Of a DNA stretch of 64,000 nt, positions 58,866-64,000 are shown one piece after another. Made by a program: the position numbers and the translations under genes. Source of the stretch: Flavobacteriales bacterium. Its GTDB lineage: Bacteria > Bacteroidota > Bacteroidia > Flavobacteriales_F > PHOS-HE28. The stretch's first letter is position 1. Each line of letters opens with the position of its first letter. Below the pieces are notes generated by a model that was not told the origin of the DNA, searched no databases, and saw only the letters and a list, made by a program, of their open reading frames with translations. The stretch lies in assembly GCA_016715995.1 (NCBI GenBank), contig JADJXF010000020.1, forward strand, positions 1 to 64,000, in the 5' to 3' direction.

Positions 58866-60071
58866 TCAACACCGCTCAATCACCACAGCATAACCCTGGC
58901 CTACACCAATGCACATGGTGCACAGCGCGTATCGTTTGCCAAGTAGCTGAAGCTCAATGGCTGCCGTTTGCATCAGGCGTGCGCCGCTCATGCCCAGTGG
59001 ATGCCCCAAGGCGATTGCGCCACCGTTCGGGTTCATACGGACGTCATTATCGGCCAATCCGAGGCTCCGGGTGCAGCTAAGCACCTGTGCGGCAAAGGCT
59101 TCGTTCAGCTCAATCACGTCGATCTGGTCGAGAGTCAGCCCAGCGCGCTTCAGGGCCAACCGCGTTGCACTCACCGGTCCGATGCCCATGATGCGTGGCT
59201 CCACGCCTACAACGGCGCTGCTCACGATACGTGCCATGGGTTTCAGGCCATGGGTCTTCAGCCCATTCCCACTGGCCAATAGCATGGCTGCGGCTCCATC
59301 GTTCAGGCCGCTGGCACTGCCTGCGGTCACCGTACCGTTCTTCCGGAAGGCCGGCTTCAGCCCCGCAAGCCCTTCCAAGCTAGTCTTGGGCTTTACGAAC
59401 TCATCTTGGGCGAAGAGCACCGGGTCACCCTTACGCTGGGGAATGGTCACAGGGGCGATTTCCTTGGCGAGGCGGCCATTGGCTTGCGCCGAAGCCGCCT
59501 TCTGCTGGCTCCAATGCGCGAACCTATCCTGATCCTCACGGGAGATCGGGTTCGCCTCCAGCAGGTTCTCGGCTGTCTCGCCCATTGCATCGGTGCCGAA
59601 CTTCTCCTTCATCGCGGGGTTGATGAAGCGCCATCCGAAACTGCTGTCGAACATCTGGGCATCACGGCCAAAGGGCGTGCTGGTCTTGCTGATCACCCAT
59701 GGTCCGCGCGTCATGTGCTCCACACCGCCAGCGATGAACAGGTCGCCGTGGTTCGCCGCCACCGCGCGGGCCGCGCCCACCACGGCGCTCATGCCGCTCG
59801 CGCAGAGCCGGTTTACCGTCTCACCGGGGACGCTCACTGGCAGTCCCGCGAGCAGGAGCGCCATGCGTGCGACATTCCGGTTGTCCTCACCGGCCTGATT
59901 TGCGCAGCCGAGGATGACATCGTCCACTGCCGCCGGATCCATTTCCGTGTGGCGCGCCATCAGCGCTTTGATCACATGAGCCGCGAGGTCGTCGGCCCGC
60001 ACGGGCGCGAGACTTCCGCCGAAGCTTCCTATCGGGGTGCGAATTGCGTCGACGATGTAAGTGTCAATCAT
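58866..60071 (-). CDS. Acetyl-CoA acyltransferase (thiolase, PaaJ/PcaF-like)
   Basis: A 401-residue thiolase. The nucleophile Cys90 is in VNRLCASGMSAV, the second active-site motifs are NEAFAAQVL and GGAIALGHPLGMSGARL, and the final Cys is in CTMCIGVGQG. The length and sequence are closest to 3-oxoadipyl-CoA thiolases of phenylacetate/aromatic degradation, which cleave a beta-keto acyl-CoA to a shorter acyl-CoA plus acetyl-CoA; general beta-oxidation is also possible. The ATG overlaps the stop of the PaaI-like gene. Confidence 0.9.
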   Translation of the reverse strand: MIDTYIVDAIRTPIGSFGGSLAPVRADDLAAHVIKALMARHTEMDPAAVDDVILGCANQAGEDNRNVARMALLLAGLPVSVPGETVNRLCASGMSAVVGAARAVAANHGDLFIAGGVEHMTRGPWVISKTSTPFGRDAQMFDSSFGWRFINPAMKEKFGTDAMGETAENLLEANPISREDQDRFAHWSQQKAASAQANGRLAKEIAPVTIPQRKGDPVLFAQDEFVKPKTSLEGLAGLKPAFRKNGTVTAGSASGLNDGAAAMLLASGNGLKTHGLKPMARIVSSAVVGVEPRIMGIGPVSATRLALKRAGLTLDQIDVIELNEAFAAQVLSCTRSLGLADNDVRMNPNGGAIALGHPLGMSGARLMQTAAIELQLLGKRYALCTMCIGVGQGYAVVIERC

Positions 60072-60514
60072 TGCGATGGGGTCGGTTCTTCCTCCGGGAA
60101 CCAAGGCTTACCGGTGCGGTACACAGTGCCCTTGAATAATGCGACGTTGTCGCCGTGCTGGTTGGTAATGCTGATGTAGTAGATGCCGATGCCACGTGTA
60201 AGGCTCTTCTCCTCGCTCGTTGCGGTGAGCACATCGCATGCTTTCACCGGCTTGGTGTGGCTGATGGAAGTCTCTACGCTCACGCTTTGGATGCCGTGGC
60301 TGTTGCTGGCAAAGGCCAGGCAGCTATCGGCGAGCGAGAAGGTGATGCCGCCATGGGCGACGGAAAACCCGTTCAGCATCTCGTCGCGCACGGTCATGCG
60401 CAGCACGCATCGGCCCGGTTCCACTGCCACGCGTTCGATGCCAAGCCAGATGCTGAAGGGGTCGTGATCGTACATCCGTGCCACCACCTTGCGGGCCAGT
60501 TCCATCGCGTCCAT
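60068..60514 (-). CDS. paaI: PaaI-type hotdog thioesterase
   Basis: A 148-residue protein of the 4HBT/hotdog fold. The core LNGFSVAHGGITFSLADSCLAFASNSHG holds the catalytic HGG and Asp/Ser site of PaaI, the hydroxyphenylacetyl-CoA thioesterase that releases stalled CoA esters. VSVETSISHTKPVKACDVL and TGIYYISITNQHGD-like strands complete the fold. It overlaps the thiolase start by four bases, so both serve the same pathway. The minus-strand TACTTTCG at 60520-60527 lies five bases before the ATG. Confidence 0.9.
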   Translation of the reverse strand: MDAMELARKVVARMYDHDPFSIWLGIERVAVEPGRCVLRMTVRDEMLNGFSVAHGGITFSLADSCLAFASNSHGIQSVSVETSISHTKPVKACDVLTATSEEKSLTRGIGIYYISITNQHGDNVALFKGTVYRTGKPWFPEEEPTPSQ

Positions 60515-60519
60515 CGGCG

Positions 60520-60527
60520 CGAAAGTA
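60520..60527 (-). promoter_or_regulatory. -7-like element for the paaI/thiolase operon
   Basis: Minus-strand TACTTTCG followed by CGCCG and the ATG. The 3-hydroxyacyl-CoA dehydrogenase gene (63744) has a similar CATCTTCG-CGCCA-ATGGA arrangement, so both have a near-leaderless start and may share control. Confidence 0.45.
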
Positions 60528-60538
60528 CCCGCAGCGGA

Positions 60539-61072
60539 TCAAGCATCCTCGAAGAGGTCGCGGGGCAGCACGCCTTCGTGCTGGAGCAGCCAGCGCTTAC
60601 GCCACAAGCCCCCGATGTACCCGGTGAGCAGGCCGTTGCTGGCGATTACCCGATGGCAAGGAACAATGATGGGGAGCGGATTGGATCCGTTGGCATTGCC
60701 CACGGTGCGGGCGATGGCCTTCCCGCCGATCCAATCGGCGATTTCCTGATACGTGCGCGTGTCGCCCCAACGGATGCCATCGATGGACTGCCAGACCAGC
60801 TTCTGGAAGGGCGTGCCCAGTTGTTGGAGCGGAAGGTCGAAGTGCTTGCGGCGCCGCTTGAAGTAGCCCTCCATCTGGCGCTGGGCATCACGGAGCACGG
60901 CCGGGGGCTTCGCCTGGCGCATCCGAAGCGGCTCGAAGGAGATCCTGGTGATCAACTCGCCATCGCTCTCAATCCACACCTTGCCGATGGGGGAGTCCAT
61001 CACCACGGCATGGAAGAGGTGGAACAGTTCGCGCTCACGAGCGGTCACGGCCTTTCTCGTGGGATGCGGCAT
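60539..61072 (-). CDS. ogt: Methylated-DNA-protein-cysteine S-methyltransferase
   Basis: A 177-residue DNA-repair protein. The C-terminal domain has TPFQKLVWQSIDGIRWGDTRTY, the acceptor-cysteine motif IIVPCHRVIAS and GYIGGLWRKRWLLQHEG, all expected of Ogt/Ada-C. It moves alkyl groups from O6-alkylguanine to its own cysteine and is then inactivated. The N-terminal 80 residues are weaker, as usual in the family. Start uncertain: an internal ATG exists at MDSPIGKVW. It sits between unrelated genes. Confidence 0.93.
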   Translation of the reverse strand: MPHPTRKAVTARERELFHLFHAVVMDSPIGKVWIESDGELITRISFEPLRMRQAKPPAVLRDAQRQMEGYFKRRRKHFDLPLQQLGTPFQKLVWQSIDGIRWGDTRTYQEIADWIGGKAIARTVGNANGSNPLPIIVPCHRVIASNGLLTGYIGGLWRKRWLLQHEGVLPRDLFEDA

Positions 61073-61101
61073 GCGGCTACCTTGGGTCCAAATTAGAGCG
61101 C

Positions 61102-61770
61102 ATGGCCTGGTTCACCGCGGATTTCAATCAGTTCTTCAAGGACCTCGCGAAGAACAACAACAAGGAGTGGTTCGACGCGAACAGGAAGCGCTACGAGGCT
61201 AGCGTGAAGAAGCCCTTCGAGGCATTCGTCGTGGAGGCGATCCAACGGATCGCCAAGCACGATAAGTCTGTGGCCATCGAAGCCAAGGAGGCGATCTTCC
61301 GCATCAACAAGGACATCCGCTTCAGCAAGGACAAGACGCCCTACAAGCTGGAGGTTTCGGCTATCATCTCGCCCGCTGGTCGCAAGGACCACAGCGTTCC
61401 GGGCATCTATTTCGCTCTGGGACCCGAAGCGGTGAAATTCTACGGAGGATGCTACCAGCCTGAGAAGGATCAGTTGCTCGGCATCCGCGAGGCGATCATG
61501 CGTGATGGCAAAGGCTTCCGCAAGGTTATCGAGGGCAAGCCGTTCAAGGCGCTCTTCGGCAGTGTGCAAGGCGAAGTGAACAAGGTGTTGCCGCCGGTGT
61601 TCAAGGCGCACGCGGCCAAAGAGCCGCTGATCGCGAACAAGCAGTTCTACGTGGCGGCCGAGAAGCCCGCGAAACTGGTCACCGATCCCAAGCTCATGGA
61701 TACGCTCATGGACCATTGGCTGGCCATGTGCCCCTTCAATCAATGGCTGGCGAAATCGCTGAAGGCATGA
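61102..61770 (+). CDS. DUF2461 family protein
   Basis: A 222-residue soluble protein. FNQFFKDLAKNNNKEWFDAN, RINKDIRFSKDKTPYK and the YFALGPEAVKFYGGCYQPE strand match DUF2461 (TIGR02453), found across bacteria with unknown biochemical role. Length is normal. A TACCTTGG -7-like box lies about 20 bases upstream, in the gap shared with the divergent ogt gene. A hairpin follows the stop. Confidence 0.92.
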   Translation: MAWFTADFNQFFKDLAKNNNKEWFDANRKRYEASVKKPFEAFVVEAIQRIAKHDKSVAIEAKEAIFRINKDIRFSKDKTPYKLEVSAIISPAGRKDHSVPGIYFALGPEAVKFYGGCYQPEKDQLLGIREAIMRDGKGFRKVIEGKPFKALFGSVQGEVNKVLPPVFKAHAAKEPLIANKQFYVAAEKPAKLVTDPKLMDTLMDHWLAMCPFNQWLAKSLKA

Positions 61771-61775
61771 AACGA

Positions 61776-61806
61776 GGAGGGCGCCCAGCTGTCGCGGGCG
61801 CCCTCC
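61776..61806. terminator. Terminator between convergent DUF2461 and YceI genes
   Basis: Eleven-base perfect arms (ggagggcgccc and gggcgccctcc) around nine bases, followed by tttc in the plus direction. It lies between two convergent stops 55 bases apart. Confidence 0.8.
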
Positions 61807-61825
61807 TTTCACCAACCGTTACCAA

Positions 61826-62479
61826 TCAGTTGGCAGCGGTTCCGGTCAATGTGATCTCCAAGTCGATGTTGTCGCTGAGCACCGCGTCCTTGGAGCCGCT
61901 GTCCCAGGCCACACCGTACTTCTGCCGATCGAAGGCGAGCTTTCCGGTCACCTTGGCCACGCCGTTCTCTTCGGTCACGACGATGTCGGTTACCTTCTCA
62001 GTGTCAGACTTCCCACGCACGGTGAAGGTGCCAAGAGCGGTGTTGCCATCCACTCCCGTCACCTCGAACGAGGCCTGCGGGTAATTGGCAACATCGAAGA
62101 AGGCCGGCGATTTCAGGTGACCGATGAGGTTGGCCCGGGTGCCTTGTGGACTGCCATCCGGCGCATACGCGCTGTCCAATGCGGCGATGGTGTTCAGATC
62201 CACATTGAAGCTCCCACTGATTACCTGCCCGCCTTTCAAGGAGAACTTGCCTTCAGCGATGCTCACGACACCCCGGTGCTTCTTGATGCCCAGCATGGTG
62301 CCCGTCCACTGAAGTTGGCTGTTGGCAGCATCAACGGCGTAGACGTGCTCAGCTGCTGCGAATGCGGCCAGGCTGTCTTCCTTGGCCTTCATCCGGGCGG
62401 CCTCCCGTTCAGCATCGGAAGGGCCGCAGGCTACGAAGAGCAGGGCCAAAGCGGCGACGGACAGTACAGTGGACTTCAT
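61826..62479 (-). CDS. YceI-like lipoprotein
   Basis: A 217-residue protein with a lipoprotein signal (MKSTVLSVAALALLFVACG) and a helical linker rich in Glu/Ala. The lipocalin-like YceI domain starts at VYAVDAANSQLQWTGTMLG and contains SISGSFNVDLNTIAA-type, GHLKSPAFFDVANYPQASFEV and KLAFDRQKYGVAWDSG blocks. YceI proteins bind isoprenoids or amphiphilic molecules in the periplasm. The lipobox fixes the start. Confidence 0.92.
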   Translation of the reverse strand: MKSTVLSVAALALLFVACGPSDAEREAARMKAKEDSLAAFAAAEHVYAVDAANSQLQWTGTMLGIKKHRGVVSIAEGKFSLKGGQVISGSFNVDLNTIAALDSAYAPDGSPQGTRANLIGHLKSPAFFDVANYPQASFEVTGVDGNTALGTFTVRGKSDTEKVTDIVVTEENGVAKVTGKLAFDRQKYGVAWDSGSKDAVLSDNIDLEITLTGTAAN

Positions 62480-62577
62480 GGGTTCGATTCAGGTTGGGTT
62501 CAAGGCGCAAAGGAAGGGCAATTTGTTTCCACGGAGAGTATTATGACGCCAAAAAATGTTGTGTTCGTGTGAAATGG

Positions 62578-63744
62578 TCAATGAAACCGGCTGTTCTCTC
62601 TAACCATCCGCCGCAACAGGGGAGAGGGACGGTAGCGATCCTCGCCGTATTCGGCTTGAAGGCGCTCCAGAGTGCCGAGGCAATGTGCCAGTCCCCTCTC
62701 ATCCGCCCATTGCAGGAGTCCCTTGGGATAGTTCACGCCCTTGGTCATCGCCAGTTCCAAGTCGTCCCGACCGGCGATGCCAAGATTGAGTGCCTCAGCA
62801 GCCTCATTGATGAGCATGACCAGGATCCGCCAGCAGATGTCATCGAGCAGTTGAGCATCGGTCTTCGGAGCCGGGGTAGCAGTGCCTTCGGTGTAATCGT
62901 AGTAGCCGCGACCCGATTTGCGGCCGAGCCTTCCGCTCTCCACCTGCCGTTGCTGCGTGATGCTCGGCTTGTAGCGCGGGTCGAAGAAGAAGGCCTCGAA
63001 CACGCTCTTGGTCACCGCGAAGTTCACATCGTTGCCGATCAGGTCCATGAGTTCGAATGGGCCCATCTTGAAGCCGCCCACGCTGCGCATGGCGTGGTCG
63101 ATCGTGGCCATGTCGGCAAGCCCCTCCTCGTAAATGCGCAACGCTTCACCATAGAATGGCCGCGCAACGCGATTCACGATGAAGCCCGGCGTGTCCTTGC
63201 ACAGAACAGGCACCTTGCCCCAAGCCTTCATCAATTCGATGCATCGGGTGGGAAGAGCGCTCTGCGTCGCGATGCCCGGCACGACTTCAACCAGCGGAAG
63301 CACTGGTGCGGGATTGAAGAAGTGCAGGCCGATGACACGTTCCGGGTGCTTGCAGCCGCCAGCGATGGCCGTGACGGAGAGCGAAGAGGTGTTGGTGGCC
63401 AGAACGCATTCGTTGGAGACGAGCGCCTCCAACTCCGCGAAGAGATCCTTCTTGCTGCCGATGTCCTCGATGATGGCCTCGATCACCAGTCCGCTGCCCG
63501 CCAATTCCTTCAAGTCGCCGGCCGGGGCGATTCGCCCATGGGTGCTTGTCGCCTGATCGGCGGTGAGCTTGCCTTTCTCCGCCAGTTTGTCCAAGGTCCT
63601 CTTCAGCCCAGCCAGCGCCTTGTCCACGGCCCCGCGGCGGGTATCATAAAGCACCACGGCGTGCCCGGCTTGCGCGGCCACCTGCGCGATGCCGCTGCCC
63701 ATGGTTCCGGCGCCGATAACGGCGACTTTCATCGATGTATCCAT
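62578..63744 (-). CDS. 3-hydroxyacyl-CoA dehydrogenase (PaaH/FadB-C type)
   Basis: A 388-residue NAD enzyme. The dinucleotide loop is KVAVIGAGTMGSGIAQVAA, the active-site His is in VIGLHFFNPAPVLPLVEVV and the Glu/Asn that follow are in DTPGFIVNRVARPFYGEAL. A duplicated C-terminal domain ends the protein (EAAEALNLGIAGRDDLELAM). It oxidises 3-hydroxyacyl-CoA; with the thiolase and PaaI-like thioesterase in this window a phenylacetate-type route is plausible. The start may be 63744 or four codons in (MKVAVIG); the former fits the promoter-proximal pattern shared with paaI. Confidence 0.92.
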   Translation of the reverse strand: MDTSMKVAVIGAGTMGSGIAQVAAQAGHAVVLYDTRRGAVDKALAGLKRTLDKLAEKGKLTADQATSTHGRIAPAGDLKELAGSGLVIEAIIEDIGSKKDLFAELEALVSNECVLATNTSSLSVTAIAGGCKHPERVIGLHFFNPAPVLPLVEVVPGIATQSALPTRCIELMKAWGKVPVLCKDTPGFIVNRVARPFYGEALRIYEEGLADMATIDHAMRSVGGFKMGPFELMDLIGNDVNFAVTKSVFEAFFFDPRYKPSITQQRQVESGRLGRKSGRGYYDYTEGTATPAPKTDAQLLDDICWRILVMLINEAAEALNLGIAGRDDLELAMTKGVNYPKGLLQWADERGLAHCLGTLERLQAEYGEDRYRPSPLLRRMVRENSRFH

Positions 63745-63805
63745 TGGCGCGAAGATGGGGATGGAGCATGTTCACCGCACCATATCGTGCATGGCGAAAG
63801 GATCT

Positions 63806-63813
63806 TAGCTTTC
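63806..63813 (+). promoter_or_regulatory. -7-like element for the gene at the right edge
   Basis: TAGCTTTC, one base off TAnnTTTG, 18 bases before the ATG at 63832, in the divergent gap with the dehydrogenase gene. Confidence 0.4.
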
Positions 63814-63831
63814 GGTTCAAAATCCGTCCCC

Positions 63832-64000
63832 ATGATCATCTCCCGCACCATCTTCAGGTTGAAATTCGGGCAGGCCAAGCCGGCCATCGCGTTGTGGAAG
63901 GAGATCATGAATGTGTCACGCGACGATCCGAACGCGCGGCCCATGCGCTTAATGTGCGACCTGAGCGGCCCGAACTACTCCCTGGTGAGCGACGTGCATC
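63832..64000 (+). CDS. Hypothetical protein, cut by the window edge
   Basis: The first 56 codons are visible: MIISRTIFRLKFGQAKPAIA, then an acidic helix and PMRLMCDLSGPNYSLV. The strand-helix-strand pattern (RTIFRLKFGQAKPAIALWKE) resembles dimeric alpha-beta barrel (NIPSNAP/ferredoxin-like) proteins, but too little is seen to be sure. It is divergent from the dehydrogenase gene. Confidence 0.6.
   Translation, partial: MIISRTIFRLKFGQAKPAIALWKEIMNVSRDDPNARPMRLMCDLSGPNYSLVSDVH

Noticed and set aside
62482..62491. ggttcgattc, resembling the T-arm of a tRNA
   Set aside because: No acceptor stem, anticodon arm or D-arm can be formed around it.
1..64000. CRISPR arrays, phage genes, insertion sequences with transposase, restriction or other defence systems
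   Set aside because: No regularly spaced repeats, integrase, transposase, cas, methylase-nuclease pair or other recognised defence genes were seen.

Overview
The window is a dense stretch of chromosome, visually about two thirds G+C, from a member of the Bacteroidota. This assignment rests on several proteins ending in type IX secretion (T9SS) type A sorting domains, DUF3467 directly behind rpoC, a SiaB/SiaC pair without the rest of the Sia system, DUF3667, DUF4173 and YkuD_2 families, almost no Shine-Dalgarno sequences, and a [T/C]AnnTTTG-like -7 element just upstream of many start codons. A high-G+C flavobacterial or related lineage is plausible, but no rRNA is present to settle it. No tRNA, rRNA, CRISPR array, prophage or transposase gene was found.

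Layout. 1-0.6 kb: the end of rpoC and a DUF3467 protein. 0.65-7.4 kb (minus): a patatin/Omp85 fusion with a small overlapping gene, a BtuF-like receptor, an orphan membrane protein bracketed by inverted repeats, a cystathionine beta-synthase-type enzyme and a LolC/E-like permease. 7.4-8.6 kb: a NamZ-type (DUF1343) muramidase. 8.9-15.7 kb (minus): a secreted surface protein of about 2,070 residues split by a one-base frameshift, and a small secreted protein. 16-18.3 kb: NhaC antiporter and a MORN-like protein. 18.4-21.5 kb (minus): dnaK and a lipoprotein. 21.6-24.6 kb: panB, an RluA-type pseudouridine synthase and a secreted lipase-like hydrolase. 24.6-27 kb (minus): priA. 27.1-33.3 kb: a 52-residue basic protein, a FucP-like transporter, a lipoprotein, a secreted protein and a TerB-like/ABC fusion. 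33.3-34.3 kb (minus): siaC and siaB. 34.4-41.7 kb: a close-packed plus-strand run (methyltransferase, ZIP transporter, a membrane-protein/winged-helix/DUF4173 module, EEP-family protein, membrane proteins, NRDE). 41.7-42.1 kb: no credible gene, but a candidate structured RNA with a terminator. 42.1-46.7 kb (minus): two T9SS proteins, DUF3667 and YajQ. 47-49.4 kb: a family 2 glycosyltransferase and a polytopic membrane protein. 49.4-57.7 kb (minus): two L,D-transpeptidase-type proteins, a broken glycosyltransferase, an orphan secreted protein, a sugar epimerase, a GAF-PP2C phosphatase, lpxD and efp. 57.8-64 kb: ribosomal protein L31, a YdeI-like protein, a thiolase/thioesterase pair, ogt, DUF2461, YceI, a 3-hydroxyacyl-CoA dehydrogenase and a truncated gene at the edge.

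How the genes fit together. Much of the window concerns the cell envelope: peptidoglycan turnover (NamZ and two YkuD-type enzymes), lipid A (lpxD), glycan assembly (glycosyltransferases, epimerase, DUF6056-like protein), lipoprotein export and T9SS-secreted proteins. The thiolase, PaaI-like thioesterase and 3-hydroxyacyl-CoA dehydrogenase suggest a dispersed phenylacetate or beta-oxidation route. SiaB/SiaC with a distant PP2C phosphatase suggest a phospho-switch.

The less ordinary signals are: two palindromes whose first bases supply the stop codon of the gene they follow; two low-G+C orphan genes each enclosed by inverted copies of a different short repeat; a glycosyltransferase broken by an in-frame TAG and carrying a fold-back insertion beside one of those orphans; an EF-P without the usual modifiable lysine; and a candidate non-coding RNA. 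I did not find a clearly new multi-gene defence or metabolic system.
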